A DNA stretch of 64,000 nucleotides from Chlorobiales bacterium Clorobi_01 (GCA_001602925.1 LUZT01000006.1:550504-614503), one strand, 5' to 3'. Shown: positions 51,142 to 62,360, counted from the stretch's first letter. A program made the numbers and translations. Notes: generated by a model not told the origin, from the letters alone.

Positions 51142-51705
51142 ATGACAAACGAATTTGAAATACTCAAGCCGGGCAAGCTCCTGCTGGCTTCGGCGAATCT
51201 GCTTGAATCCAATTTCAAGCGGACGGTGCTTCTCATGTGCGAACACAACGAAGAAGGGTCGATCGGTTTCATTCTGAACAAACCGATGGAATTCAAGGTG
51301 TGCGAAGCCATCAGTGGATTTGACGAGATAGACGAACCGTTGCACATGGGCGGGCCGGTGCAGGTTGATACAGTGCATTTTCTACACACTCGGGGTGATG
51401 TGATCGATGGGGCTGTCGAAGTGATTCCGGGCCTTTTCTGGGGCGGCGACAAGGAGCAGCTCAGTTACCTCATCAATACCGGCGTGATCAAAGCCTCAGA
51501 GGTGCGCTTCTTTCTCGGTTATGCCGGATGGAGCGCGGGACAGCTTGAAGAGGAGTTCGAAGAGGGCTCGTGGTACACCGCCGACGCATCGAACGAGCAG
51601 GTATTCACGGACGAATACGAACGCATGTGGAGCCGTACCGTGCGCTCCAAGGGCGGCGAGTACTGCTATGTTGCCAACTCGCCGGAGCTTCCGGGTATGA
51701 ACTGA
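51142..51705 (+). CDS. yqgE: YqgE/AlgH family protein
   Basis: 187 aa. Recognisable segments: GKLLLASANLLESNFKRTVL, GSIGFILNKPM, LHMGGPVQVDTVHFLHT, FFLGYAGWSAGQLEEEF. Members are cytosolic and of unknown function (once linked to alginate regulation in Pseudomonas). It begins 3 bp after bcp and probably shares its transcript. Confidence 0.92.
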   Translation: MTNEFEILKPGKLLLASANLLESNFKRTVLLMCEHNEEGSIGFILNKPMEFKVCEAISGFDEIDEPLHMGGPVQVDTVHFLHTRGDVIDGAVEVIPGLFWGGDKEQLSYLINTGVIKASEVRFFLGYAGWSAGQLEEEFEEGSWYTADASNEQVFTDEYERMWSRTVRSKGGEYCYVANSPELPGMN

Positions 51706-51805
51706 TTTTTGCAATGTTCGCAGGAACTCTCCTCAGATTCCGGTTGTTGTCAATATCAGGAGAAAATTGTATCTACTACTGACTACCATCGTTCTTTGAC
51801 CTACT

Positions 51806-52206
51806 GGGGATGACAGGCTATCGACAGGATAGGTGTGAGATGTCGTTGCACTCCGAGTTTCAGCATGGACGGACTCGTTAAACAAGTCTATGTACCAATA
51901 GATGCAGACGATTATTCGTATGCAATGGCTGCCTGATTAGCACAAGTTAATTTAGACGCCATCGTCCTGCGGTGAATGCGCTTACTCTGAAGCCGCCGGA
52001 TGGCATAACCCGCGCTTGAGCCTACGGGTTCGCGCAAGTAAGCTCCGTACATTCATGCCCGAGGGGGTGTGCGGGTAACCAATCGGGATAAGGGGACGAA
52101 CGCTGCTGGCGGTGTAACCGGACCACGAAAAACCAATCACCAGAGATGAGTGTGGTGACTGCATTGAGCAGTGTTCTGGACGCGGGTTCAAGTCCCGCCA
52201 TCTCCA
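51806..52206 (+). ncRNA. ssrA: Transfer-messenger RNA (tmRNA)
   Basis: The 5' GGGGATG and 3' CATCTCC form a 7-bp acceptor stem (one G-U), followed by the unpaired A at 52206. The CCA is not encoded. The T-arm GCGGGTTCAAGTCCCGC is at the 3' end. The tag frame begins at GCA 51904 and ends with TGA 51934-51936, encoding ADDYSYAMAA, the tag I remember for C. tepidum. It releases stalled ribosomes together with SmpB. The total of about 400 nt is normal for a one-piece tmRNA. Confidence 0.95.
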
Positions 52207-52222
52207 CAAGTTACAACCAGTT

Positions 52223-52258
52223 AGGCAGGTCCGTCAGTACGAGGGCTTGCCTTTTTTT
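52223..52258 (+). terminator. Terminator of ssrA
   Basis: AGGCAGGTCC (52223-52232) pairs with GGGCTTGCCT (52243-52252), including two G-U pairs, and is followed by TTTTTTT. It lies 16 nt after the tmRNA end. The next 300 bp to 52564 hold no gene I can support. Confidence 0.8.
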
Positions 52259-52564
52259 ATGCCGTTTTTTACCGGCATTCATCCTCGCCCCTTCAAGCCT
52301 TATCTTTCTTCATCAGGCGTACAAGCCACATTGCCATTTTCAGCGATCGCGATTATTGCCGGAGACTGTTTTTTCTGAGGCATCATGCACATACATCTCT
52401 TGCAATTTGTCAGAATTATTCATGGCAATTCTGGCGACTTTTATTAATCCGGTATATCTGCTTTCTCTTGCTTAACGGCAGCTCAGTTCTCTGACCAGCC
52501 GGGTGAATTCATTGAAAATCAATACCTTGAAAGACGCAGTCACTCAACTCAGTATCGGAGATTC

Positions 52565-53131
52565 ATGATGAACCCATCAAAAATTTTCGCCTTGACCATC
52601 GCGTGCGGTATCGTTCTGTTGAGGTTCAATTGGATGGCTCGGGCTCAGGTAATGTATGAGCCGCTTCAGAACAAGGCGCCTCTGAGCATCTACAAGTATC
52701 CGAGAGTCAAGCTGGCTGCTGACCTGGAAGCAAATCTCACCCTGATCAAAGCCGATAACGGACGGCTCAATATTACCGGCACGGTAACAAACGTGGGCAA
52801 AAGCATTTGCAAGACAGCATCCCTGGCTGAGCTGATTATGAATTTGAGTTATGCCCCACAGTATTCCTACGCGAAAACCGGCGTGTCGGACATTCTTGTT
52901 TCCAGGTCTTTCAACAATCTCAAGGCGGGCGATTCCATAGTGGTCAATGCGGTTTATCAGATTCCGGACTTTGGCGGCTGGGCATCCGCCAATGTGCCAG
53001 GCAATGCCAAACGCCTTTTCACCCTCCGCGTCATCAGACAGGATGCTTCATCTTACAAGCCAGACGAAGATGCCAACATCGAGAACAATGTTGCAGACGA
53101 CGTTGTGTCCTATCGGGATTTGATACACTGA
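52565..53131 (+). CDS. Exported protein of unknown function
   Basis: 188 aa. A signal peptide is clear: MMNPSKIFALTIACGIVLL, then a cleavage region near WMARAQ. The mature part (~160 aa) looks like a beta-rich single domain with GRLNITGTVTNVGKSICKTA and AGDSIVVNAVYQIPDFGGW, reminiscent of CARDB-like Ig folds (NVG motif), but I would not assign a family. CGGAG precedes the double ATG. Surroundings (tmRNA, mutT, recQ) give no functional clue. Confidence 0.6.
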   Translation: MMNPSKIFALTIACGIVLLRFNWMARAQVMYEPLQNKAPLSIYKYPRVKLAADLEANLTLIKADNGRLNITGTVTNVGKSICKTASLAELIMNLSYAPQYSYAKTGVSDILVSRSFNNLKAGDSIVVNAVYQIPDFGGWASANVPGNAKRLFTLRVIRQDASSYKPDEDANIENNVADDVVSYRDLIH

Positions 53132-53143
53132 AAGAGTGGCGCA

Positions 53144-53383
53144 ATGAATGACTTTGAGGCATTGGTCAAGATGGCATGGTCGCAATATGGCCATAAGGTT
53201 GGCTTGATCGATATCCAGGTTGAAGGCAGATCCGGCATCGGTCTCAGGTACAAATTTTCGGAATCCGGTTTGGCCGGCCGCTTTATGCGCCTGAGAGAGC
53301 TTCATAACAGCTATGAGCCAATGTTTGCCAATACCCCCTCAGGCACGAAGGGAATGATGTCGTGGAAATCTGGGAGCAACTGA
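53144..53383 (+). CDS. Possible small protein of unknown function
   Basis: 79 aa starting 12 bp after the exported protein. It contains ALVKMAWSQYGHKVGLIDI and FMRLRELHNSYEPMFANTPS. No motif is recognised. The codon pattern is reasonable and it has no strong competing frame, but there is no clear RBS. It may be real and co-transcribed with the preceding gene, or a remnant. Confidence 0.35.
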   Translation: MNDFEALVKMAWSQYGHKVGLIDIQVEGRSGIGLRYKFSESGLAGRFMRLRELHNSYEPMFANTPSGTKGMMSWKSGSN

Positions 53384-53502
53384 CAGGGTATACTGAGCCT
53401 TTGATGGAGAGGTGAGGTTTCGTTGGCAGAACTTTTTCTTACTTTTTCCCTTCCTTGAGTGCGGTTTGCGAATCGCGCCTTCCATAACTTGTAACTGAAA
53501 TA

Positions 53503-53937
53503 ATGTTTATCGGCGACGTTGTTTGCGCCATCATCGAGCGTGATGGCCGGTTTCTCATAGCCCGGAGACCGGAGGGGAAGCATCTTGCAAGGAAATGGGA
53601 GTTCCCGGGCGGCAAGGTCGAGGCTGGCGAATCGGAGGCAGCAGCGCTTGATCGGGAGCTTCAGGAAGAGCTTGGGGTGAGGGTGGAGATTATCGAACGC
53701 CTCACTCCGGTCGAGCACAGCTACCCGGACCGGTCGCTTCGGCTGATCGCTTTTCGTTGCAGGATTGTCGATGGAGTGCCGGATGCTGGCGAGCATGAGG
53801 AGCTGCGATGGATCGAAATCGATGAAGCCGGCGCATACGATTTTCCGGAGGCAGATCTTCCCATTCTTGCCGAGTATCGCCTCAAAATCGTCGCTGTACC
53901 GCCGGGTGCTCCCGATCAGTTGCATAAAGCGGATTGA
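53503..53937 (+). CDS. mutT: MutT-type Nudix hydrolase (8-oxo-dGTP diphosphatase-like)
   Basis: 144 aa. The Nudix box GGKVEAGESEAAALDRELQEE (read as GKVEAGESEAAALDRELQEE) is preceded by RPEGKHLARKWEFPGG, the MutT pattern with WEFPGGK. The family hydrolyses 8-oxo-dGTP to prevent A:T to C:G transversions. The absence of an additional domain and the length support MutT over other Nudix types. Confidence 0.85.
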   Translation: MFIGDVVCAIIERDGRFLIARRPEGKHLARKWEFPGGKVEAGESEAAALDRELQEELGVRVEIIERLTPVEHSYPDRSLRLIAFRCRIVDGVPDAGEHEELRWIEIDEAGAYDFPEADLPILAEYRLKIVAVPPGAPDQLHKAD

Positions 53938-54000
53938 GTACAGCTCTTTTCAGGGAGGGCAAGGCTCATTGTTCCAGCTGAACGGGCGCAGTTCCGTGTC

Positions 54001-54414
54001 GTGCCTGGTGAAAGCTCGCGTGATTTTTCAGCGTTGATTGTTCTTAAGGCTTATATTTCAGGCGAGTGCAAATATGCGGTGATCCTTTTGCTCCGACCAA
54101 TGAGGCACGAAAGAGCGTATGCGGGCATTCCGGTTATGATTGAAACGATCACCTGGCGGAGTGACCGGATAAAGAGGATCGCCGTATCGCTGATCAATGG
54201 TCGTGCTTTCGTGAGCAGCAGCTATCACAAAAAGCATATTCAGCTGTTCGAAACTGCCGGTGTGGTGGCGTTCATCAGTATTGGCAAGGCGGTCACGATT
54301 TCGACTGAATTTTTCGTTCCTCTTGAAAAGTCTTCCCAAGATCATCCGGTTGCCGCCTGCAAAATGGGTAGCCATGAGGTCGATACGGCTCTCTGGCACC
54401 CGGTTCATTTCTGA
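54001..54414 (+). CDS. Uncharacterised protein upstream of recQ
   Basis: Frame of 137 codons beginning with GTG; an ATG at 54097 would give 105 aa and is the better start. Segments such as IETITWRSDRIKRIAVSLIN and QLFETAGVVAFISIGKAV look protein-like, and the third-position GC is in line with real genes. An opposite-strand frame (54058-54423) looks less natural. No family recognised. It ends 11 bp before recQ. Confidence 0.42.
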   Translation: MPGESSRDFSALIVLKAYISGECKYAVILLLRPMRHERAYAGIPVMIETITWRSDRIKRIAVSLINGRAFVSSSYHKKHIQLFETAGVVAFISIGKAVTISTEFFVPLEKSSQDHPVAACKMGSHEVDTALWHPVHF

Positions 54415-54425
54415 CCCTGACAATC

Positions 54426-56255
<1,830 letters not shown>

Positions 56256-56495
56256 CTGCTTGCTTGGTAAATTATTACCAGCCCGATGTTGTCTCGCGCA
56301 GTAACAGTACTCGGGAAAAACCGCATTGAGCCGGGAAGTGAAAGCTCGCTATTCATTGTATATCTCCTGTTGTTTTGACGTAAAATATTTTGAAGTCGAT
56401 ACGAGGTTATCTATTTTGAAAGAGGTTGTTCCATTGGTTTAAAAGCGACGTTGGGCCCATCCAAAACAGAAGGGGTGCAAACGAGATGAGGTGTG

Positions 56496-59057
56496 ATGAA
56501 ACCGAGTCATGACCGTGTTCCGACACGGTCAGCGGCCCTGAAGATTGCAGCGGTCTATGCTTTCGTGGGAGCGATATGGATCCTATCCTCCGGGTGGTTG
56601 TTGCACCACTTCGTCAATGACTGTGCTCTGGCCGCGAAGCTGGAAAACGTCAAGGGCTGGCTCTATGTGCTGATTACAGCAACACTGCTGGGTGGGTGGC
56701 TGGACCGGTATTTTCGTCAAATTCGTGGAGCGACGGAACTGCTCCAGAAAAGCGAAACCCGCTTCGCAACGATTTTCAAGGACAGCCCGGTCGCGACTGC
56801 CATCACTCGGCTGCGCGATGGCGTGTTTATGGACGTTAACGAAGCTTTTGCCCAGCTTAACGGCTATTCGCGCGAGGAGATCATTGGCCGCACCTCGGAA
56901 CAACTACGGCTTTGGTATTCCGGCAATCGCGCGCAGATGATCGCAGAGCTACGCGAAAAAGAGCATGTTGTTTTTACGATGCAGGCGCGCTGCAAAAATG
57001 ACGATGTCCGCGCCTTGTCTGCCTACCTGCAACTGATTGAACTGGACGATGAGCCGTGCATTCTGGGCACATTTGTGGATATCACTGAGCGCCAGAAGGC
57101 CGAAGCAGCGTTGCGCGAGAGCGAGGAGCGCTTGCAGTTGTTCATCGATCATGCGCCTGCCGCCCTGGCTATGTTCGATCGTGACATGCGATACATTGCA
57201 GTCAGCCATCGCTGGATTGCTGACTTTGGCCTCGGGAGCCAGGAGCTTCGCGGCCGCTTGCACTATGAGATATTTCCCGAGATCGGCGAAGAGATAAAGC
57301 AGATTCACCGCCGCGGGCTGGCGGGCGAGTCGATGAGTGGTGACGACGATCACTTCGAACGGGTTGACGGTTCCATCCAGCGCCTGCGATGGGAGATGCA
57401 TCCCTGGCGTGACAGCCGTGGTGGGATCGGCGGGATTGTCATTTTCTCGGAGAACATCACCGAGCAAAAGCAGGCGCTGATGGCGCTGCGCGAGAGTGAA
57501 GAGCGGTTCCGCTCGTTGATCGAGGGGGCGCCCGAGGCTGTTTTTGTCCAATGCGAGGGCACCTTCCGTTATGTCAATCAGGCCATGGTGAAACTCATGA
57601 GGGCTGTACGGGCCGAAGAACTTCTGGGTCAGCCCTTTCTCGAGCGTATTTTACCGGAGTACCATGACGTCATCCGGGCACGCATCCAAACCCAAGCCGA
57701 AACGGGAGTCGCGTGCACGCCAGTGGAACAGGAGTATCTGTGCCTTGATGGTACAGTGATTCCTGTCGAAATATCAGCCATTGCCATCCAGTTTGAGGGG
57801 GAGAATGGAAACCTGGTTTTCGTTCGCGACATCACGGGGCGGCGAGAGGCGGAGAGGGAGCGGAAGAACCTCGAGGTTCAATTGCAGCAGGCACAGAAGA
57901 TGGAATCCGTCGGTCGGCTGGCTGGCGGTGTGGCGCACGACTTCAACAACCTGCTGATGGGCATTATGGGCTATACAGAGTTGTGTCAGAATGTGTTGGG
58001 GAGCGAGAACCCGGCCAGCACCTATCTGGATGAGATTATGGACGCGGCTGAACGCTCTGCCGGTATAACGCGCCAGTTGCTCGCCTTTGCTCGCAAGCAG
58101 ACCATAATACCGGTGCTGATTGATCTGAACGAACATGTTGAAGCAACGCTCAAGTTGCTTCGTCGATTGGTCGGTGAGGAGATCGAGTTGGCCTGGAGAC
58201 CGCGGGCGAAGGACGCACGGGTTATGCTGGATCCATCTCAGCTCGACCAGATACTGGCCAATTTTGCGGTCAACGCCCGCGATGCCATTGCTGGCGTTGG
58301 GAAACTTACCGTTGAGACCGGAAACGTCTCTTTCGATGCAGCCTATTGCGCCGAGCATAAGGGGGCTACTCCCGGCGCGTATGTGATGTTGGCGGTCAGC
58401 GACTCCGGTTGCGGGATGGATTGCGAAACGATGGATCACATCTTCGAGCCTTTCTTTACCACAAAACCGGTAGGAAAGGGTACCGGATTAGGGCTGGCGA
58501 CGATCTATGGCATCGTCAAGCAGAATAACGGCTATATCAACGTTTTCAGTGAGCCCGGTAAAGGCACGACCTTCCGTATCTACTTCCCTCATTGTGTTCA
58601 GGGGGCAGAAGAGGTGAAGGGCACTGGAAGCTCGCAGGAGTTGCCGGGCGGGACCGAAACAATCATGCTCGTTGAGGATGAGAAGAGCGTACGCTTGGCT
58701 GTGGCTCTCCTTCTGCAATCTCTTGGGTACAACGTCTTGAGTGCAGCAAGCCCGGACGATGCTTTGCGTCAGGCTGCCGAGTATCGCGGTGTGATCCATC
58801 TGTTGATCACGGATGTGGTTATGCCTGGCATGAACGGCCGGTACCTCGCCACGAGGTTGTCCGAGATGCAGCCAGGGTTGGTATGTCTGTATGTTTCCGG
58901 TTACAATGCTGACGTCATTGCTCATCATGGCATCCTGGATGAGGGGATATACTTCCTGGCCAAACCCTTTGCCCGCGAAGCTTTGGCCAACAAGGTACAC
59001 GAAGTACTGAGGGCTCAGAAAAGTTCGGAGAAAAGAATAGACAGCGCGACAGGATGA
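56496..59057 (+). CDS. Multi-PAS hybrid histidine kinase with C-terminal receiver
   Basis: 853 aa from the ATG after GAGGTGTG; a GTG one codon upstream is also open. Two membrane helices at about residues 14-34 (AALKIAAVYAFVGAIWILSS) and 53-68 are followed by three PAS domains (~90-200, ~205-330, ~330-450; LRESEERFRSLIEGAPEAVF starts the third). HisKA has GGVAHDFNNLLMGIMGYTEL with the phospho-His, HATPase has VSDSGCGMD and GKGTGLGLATIYGIVKQN, and a receiver domain (~725-845) has MLVEDEKSVRLAVALL and LLITDVVMPGMNG. There is no DNA-binding output domain and no obvious partner. The 237 bp upstream contain nothing I can support. Confidence 0.9.
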   Translation: MKPSHDRVPTRSAALKIAAVYAFVGAIWILSSGWLLHHFVNDCALAAKLENVKGWLYVLITATLLGGWLDRYFRQIRGATELLQKSETRFATIFKDSPVATAITRLRDGVFMDVNEAFAQLNGYSREEIIGRTSEQLRLWYSGNRAQMIAELREKEHVVFTMQARCKNDDVRALSAYLQLIELDDEPCILGTFVDITERQKAEAALRESEERLQLFIDHAPAALAMFDRDMRYIAVSHRWIADFGLGSQELRGRLHYEIFPEIGEEIKQIHRRGLAGESMSGDDDHFERVDGSIQRLRWEMHPWRDSRGGIGGIVIFSENITEQKQALMALRESEERFRSLIEGAPEAVFVQCEGTFRYVNQAMVKLMRAVRAEELLGQPFLERILPEYHDVIRARIQTQAETGVACTPVEQEYLCLDGTVIPVEISAIAIQFEGENGNLVFVRDITGRREAERERKNLEVQLQQAQKMESVGRLAGGVAHDFNNLLMGIMGYTELCQNVLGSENPASTYLDEIMDAAERSAGITRQLLAFARKQTIIPVLIDLNEHVEATLKLLRRLVGEEIELAWRPRAKDARVMLDPSQLDQILANFAVNARDAIAGVGKLTVETGNVSFDAAYCAEHKGATPGAYVMLAVSDSGCGMDCETMDHIFEPFFTTKPVGKGTGLGLATIYGIVKQNNGYINVFSEPGKGTTFRIYFPHCVQGAEEVKGTGSSQELPGGTETIMLVEDEKSVRLAVALLLQSLGYNVLSAASPDDALRQAAEYRGVIHLLITDVVMPGMNGRYLATRLSEMQPGLVCLYVSGYNADVIAHHGILDEGIYFLAKPFAREALANKVHEVLRAQKSSEKRIDSATG

Positions 59058-59125
59058 GGCTGTCTCAAAAGCCACCAGTCACAACACGTGAAGTTTTTAT
59101 TTTCATTCTGAACGCAGTGGAAGAT
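59055..59125. mobile_element. Possible insertion-sequence remnant after the hybrid kinase
   Basis: TGAGGCTGTCTCAAAAG at 59055-59071 resembles the ends of IS1182/IS5-like elements, and TTCATTCTGAACGCAGTGG near 59102 resembles repeated sequence often seen beside them. No transposase or second end is present, so this is only a candidate fragment. Confidence 0.3.
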
Positions 59126-59174
59126 GCCGGATAATCGAAACAAACTTTACTGTAGCGATCCGATCAGCAGTTTT

Positions 59175-59912
59175 TCATCCACACAATGCACATCTTGAAT
59201 CCCTCCGTACCGCGACTTTGCGGAAGTTCATCGTCAACGCATCGAACGTCATCAGCGCGTCGGTCAGCAGTGTGCCGATGTCGAGCAAATATTTGATCGC
59301 TTCGATGGCTTGGATCGATCCGATGACGCCCGGCAGTGCGCCGATAGGGCCTTGTGGAATAGCCTCTTTTGATTCGTCCTCTTCGTGGAAGATGCAGCAG
59401 TAGCAGGCTGTTTGCCCGGGGATGATGGTCATGGTCTGGCCGTGGAAGTTACGGATTCCGCCGTGAGACCACGGTTTCGATGCTTCGTGGCAGGCGCGAG
59501 CGATGAGGAAGCGGGATGCGAAGTTGTCCGTGGCGTCGATGACGAAGTCGTATCTGGCGAGAATTTCCGATGCGTTTTCCTCGCTCAGCCGGAAGGCGTG
59601 AGTTTCGATGCGGATCGACGGATCGAGCGCTTCGAGACGCTCCTGCGCCGAGGCGGTTTTATTCGCGCCGACCGATGCGGTGGTGTGCAGAATTTGGCGT
59701 TGCAGGTTCGAGAGATCGACCGTGTCGCCGTCCATGAGGCCGATGGTGCCGACGCCTGCCGCGGCAAGGTAGAACGCGGCAGGGGAGCCGAGGCCGCCTG
59801 CACCGATGACCAGCACTTTCGAGTGCAGCAGCTTCTCCTGCCCGGCTTCGCCTATTTCCGGTAGCGCGATGTGGCGGGCGTAGCGCTGGTGCTGCTCGTC
59901 GCTGAGACTCAC
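59175..59912 (-). CDS. thiF: ThiF/MoeB-family sulfur-carrier adenylyltransferase
   Basis: 245 aa starting with GTG at 59912 ([15 protein letters not shown]), overlapping the thiH stop by 4 bases. Nucleotide-binding VLVIGAGGLGSPAAFYLAAAG, GLMDGDTVDLSNLQRQ, catalytic/zinc cysteines in TACYCCIFHEED and near the end CALCG. It adenylates the C-terminus of ThiS before sulfur transfer for thiazole synthesis. It is the last gene of thiSGHF; a role as MoeB cannot be excluded. Confidence 0.88.
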   Translation of the reverse strand: MSLSDEQHQRYARHIALPEIGEAGQEKLLHSKVLVIGAGGLGSPAAFYLAAAGVGTIGLMDGDTVDLSNLQRQILHTTASVGANKTASAQERLEALDPSIRIETHAFRLSEENASEILARYDFVIDATDNFASRFLIARACHEASKPWSHGGIRNFHGQTMTIIPGQTACYCCIFHEEDESKEAIPQGPIGALPGVIGSIQAIEAIKYLLDIGTLLTDALMTFDALTMNFRKVAVRRDSRCALCG

Positions 59913-60976
59913 ACCCGCTCCTTCGTGGCGATCGGGCTGTTGTAGGCCGCGTCCCAGTTTTTGAAGACCGGGTCGAGATTTTTTGCCCGCAGCGCGGCGC
60001 AGAAGGCTTCGGCGCTGCGGTCGTCGCTTACCTCGAACTGGCTCGCTCCAGTCGTCTCCGCCTCGACGTAGCCGCCCACGGTCGTGCGGCTGGCGATGCT
60101 CATGCGGGTGATGCCAAGGCCAGCCATGCCGTCCCGAAAATTCGAACTCTCTCGCGTCGAGAGTACCAGATCGACATCCGGCATTCCGATGCGGAAGGCA
60201 AAGATCATTCGCGCGAGGAAGCGATCCGGGACCGTGAAGCTGGGCTGAAAGCCGCCCTCCTGGGGGCGGATGCGGGGAAAGGAGACCGTGACGCCTGCTT
60301 TCCAGTATGTTTTGCACAGATACCGCGCGTGGCGCAACACGGCGAGCGCTTCGCCGACCGGCTCCGACAGGCCGAGCAGTGCGCCGATGCCGACGCTTCG
60401 GATGCCGCCGGTGATGGCGCGTTCCGGCGTTTCGAGCCGTTCGAGGAAATCCTGCTTCGGCCCCCAGCGGTGCAGCTCGCGGTAATTGTCCGGATCGTAA
60501 GTTTCCTGGTAGATCGTCATGCCGGTGCAGCCACATTCGGCCAGGCCGCGATACTCGGCGACGCTCATCGGAAACGCCTCGACGGCTACGCGCGGCATGT
60601 GGCGGGCGGCGATCTCCACGGCGCGGCGCAGATAGTCGAATCCCACCGAGTTGGTGCGCTCGCCGGTGAGCAGCAAGACGTCGCCGACGCCGAGAGCCTT
60701 CATTGCGAGCAGCTCCTTTTCGATTTCGTCAGTATCCAGCTTGCGGCGCGGCGAACGCCTGTCCGAAGCGAAGCCGCAATAGACGCAACCGCTCGAGCAG
60801 AAGTTGGAGAGGTAAAGCGGCGCATAGAGCGAAATGATGCGTCCGAAGCGCCGCAGCGTGACCGCCTGCGCTTCGGTGGCGAGCCGTTCAAGCGACGCGG
60901 CGTCATCCTGCCGGAGCAGCGGTTCGATATCCGCCGACAGCCGCTCGTCGGTCAGCCATGCGGGCAGAGCGCTCAT
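59909..60976 (-). CDS. thiH: 2-iminoacetate synthase ThiH
   Basis: 355-aa radical-SAM enzyme. The cluster motif [10 protein letters not shown] (CxxxCxxC) lies near residue 60, preceded by [28 protein letters not shown] and the C-terminal [15 protein letters not shown] are typical of ThiH. It cleaves tyrosine to dehydroglycine (2-iminoacetate) for ThiG. Start codon overlaps the thiG stop (ATGA), giving coupled translation. Confidence 0.93.
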   Translation of the reverse strand: MSALPAWLTDERLSADIEPLLRQDDAASLERLATEAQAVTLRRFGRIISLYAPLYLSNFCSSGCVYCGFASDRRSPRRKLDTDEIEKELLAMKALGVGDVLLLTGERTNSVGFDYLRRAVEIAARHMPRVAVEAFPMSVAEYRGLAECGCTGMTIYQETYDPDNYRELHRWGPKQDFLERLETPERAITGGIRSVGIGALLGLSEPVGEALAVLRHARYLCKTYWKAGVTVSFPRIRPQEGGFQPSFTVPDRFLARMIFAFRIGMPDVDLVLSTRESSNFRDGMAGLGITRMSIASRTTVGGYVEAETTGASQFEVSDDRSAEAFCAALRAKNLDPVFKNWDAAYNSPIATKERV

Positions 60977-61752
60977 GACGCTGCTCCGAGGAACGAGGTG
61001 AGCGGGCTGGTTGCGACCGCCGATCCCGAGCGCGGCATCAGCCCGGCGTTCCGCGCTTCGAATCCCGCCTCGACCGCCTTGGCGAAGGCCAGCGCCATCG
61101 CCGCCGGATCGCGGGCGACCGCCACGGCGCTGTTCACCAGCACCGCCTCGCACCCCATCTCCATCGCCGCGCACGCTTCTGATGGCGAGCGCAAACCCGC
61201 ATCGATAATCACCGGAACCGAACTCTCGCGGATGATGATTTTCACCATCTCGGCGGTCGAAAGTCCCTGCCCGCTGCCGATGGCCGAGCCGAGCGGCATC
61301 ACCGAGCTGCACCCCACCTCTTCGAGCCGCTTGGCCAGCACCGGATCCGCCGGAATGTAGGGCATGACGATGAACCCTTCTGCGGCGAGAATTTTGCACG
61401 CCTCCCAGGTTTCGATCGGGTCGGGCATCAGGTGGTGCGGGTTCGGGTGAATCTCGACCTTGATGAACGGGCTGCCGGAGAGTTCGCGTGAGATGTGCGC
61501 CGCCTTGACGGCCTCCTTGGCCGTCGCCGCGCCTGAGGTGTTGGGCATCAGCGTGAGTCCCTCGATTTCCGACAGCGGGCCGAACAGATCGTCCTCGGCC
61601 TGTTCGCGATTGAAACGCCTCAACGCCACGGTAACGAGCTGCGTGCCCGACGCGCGGACGGCCTCGATCATCGCCGATGTGCTGCTGAATTTGCCGGTGC
61701 CGAGAATCAGGCGGGATGAGAAGGTATATGTGCCTAAGCGAAGTGAACCCAT
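60973..61752 (-). CDS. thiG: Thiazole synthase ThiG
   Basis: 259 aa from [18 protein letters not shown]; an in-frame extension to 61809 is not family-like. TIM-barrel thiazole synthase: [59 protein letters not shown] and [17 protein letters not shown]. It builds the thiazole phosphate from DXP, ThiS-thiocarboxylate and dehydroglycine. It is placed between thiS and thiH. Confidence 0.94.
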   Translation of the reverse strand: MGSLRLGTYTFSSRLILGTGKFSSTSAMIEAVRASGTQLVTVALRRFNREQAEDDLFGPLSEIEGLTLMPNTSGAATAKEAVKAAHISRELSGSPFIKVEIHPNPHHLMPDPIETWEACKILAAEGFIVMPYIPADPVLAKRLEEVGCSSVMPLGSAIGSGQGLSTAEMVKIIIRESSVPVIIDAGLRSPSEACAAMEMGCEAVLVNSAVAVARDPAAMALAFAKAVEAGFEARNAGLMPRSGSAVATSPLTSFLGAAS

Positions 61753-61786
61753 GGAGTTACAGTAACAGACTTTAAGCTGGCGACGA

Positions 61787-61996
61787 TCAGCCTCCGCCAG
61801 CGAAAACAAGAATTTCGACCTGATCCTGATCCTGCAAGATACACGAGTCTCGCTGGTCAGGACGCACGATATGTTCGTTCACCACCACAGCTACCGGTTG
61901 ACGGCCAGCATCCGCGATGACAAGCAGCTCGGCGACCGTCGAGCCTGCCGGAATCTCCTTGCGCTCGCCGTTCAAGGTGATGTGGATCGTGGACAT
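61787..61996 (-). CDS. thiS: Sulfur-carrier protein ThiS
   Basis: 69-aa beta-grasp protein starting [18 protein letters not shown] and ending VFAGGG, whose terminal Gly residues receive sulfur as a thiocarboxylate. The rest ([31 protein letters not shown]) matches ThiS. The frame extends upstream to 62122, but the first Met of the family-like part is at 61996. First gene of thiSGHF. No TPP-riboswitch core is visible upstream. Confidence 0.92.
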   Translation of the reverse strand: MSTIHITLNGERKEIPAGSTVAELLVIADAGRQPVAVVVNEHIVRPDQRDSCILQDQDQVEILVFAGGG

Positions 61997-62111
61997 GGAG
62001 AATGGATAGTGATAAACGGTTTGTTTCGTGCCTGACGACAAATATACATGTTCCGCGCTGGCCTCAAAACGAAATGTACGTGCGAGAGTTATTGCTCCGG
62101 CCATTAAAACT

Positions 62112-62155
62112 CTTATCCGCATACCCCGGACTGAAGTCCGGGGTATGCGGATAAG
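62112..62155. repeat. Large perfect hairpin, GA-loop type
   Basis: A 21-base arm (62112-62132, ending CCCCGGACT) is exactly mirrored by 62135-62155 (beginning AGTCCGGGG) around a 2-nt GA gap. It lies upstream of thiS, between it and cysK. Confidence 0.75.
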
Positions 62156-62272
62156 ATAAAATGAATCAGGGCTTTAGTCCATATCTTACTACAGCGTCGA
62201 TTGCGATTTTTTGTTGCCGGAGTCATAATTACAGATCGAAACCAGACGAAGGGTGTTCACTATTCTCTTGAA

Positions 62273-62292
62273 CCCCGGCTTGAAAGCCGGGG
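62273..62292. repeat. GA-loop hairpin repeat, second copy
   Basis: CCCCGGCTT (62273-62281) and AAGCCGGGG (62284-62292) around a GA gap. It has the same design as the 62112-62155 hairpin (CCCCGG, two variable pairs, GA loop). A weaker GGGTT-GA-AACCC is found at about 62326-62337. Confidence 0.65.
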
Positions 62293-62360
62293 CAATGTGA
62301 ATGTAAGATTTTCAAATATCCGTCGGGTTGAAACCCTCCTGAATGATAAAAGCGGATTTC

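Noticed and set aside
52022-52209. Minus-strand frames inside the tmRNA reading GLEPASRTLLNAV-like peptides
   Set aside because: This is the known false-gene pattern produced by the complement of tmRNA/tRNA 3' ends; the plus strand is ssrA.
54058-54423. Minus-strand 121-codon frame before recQ
   Set aside because: Third-position composition and protein character favour the plus-strand frame at 54001-54414, though neither is certain.
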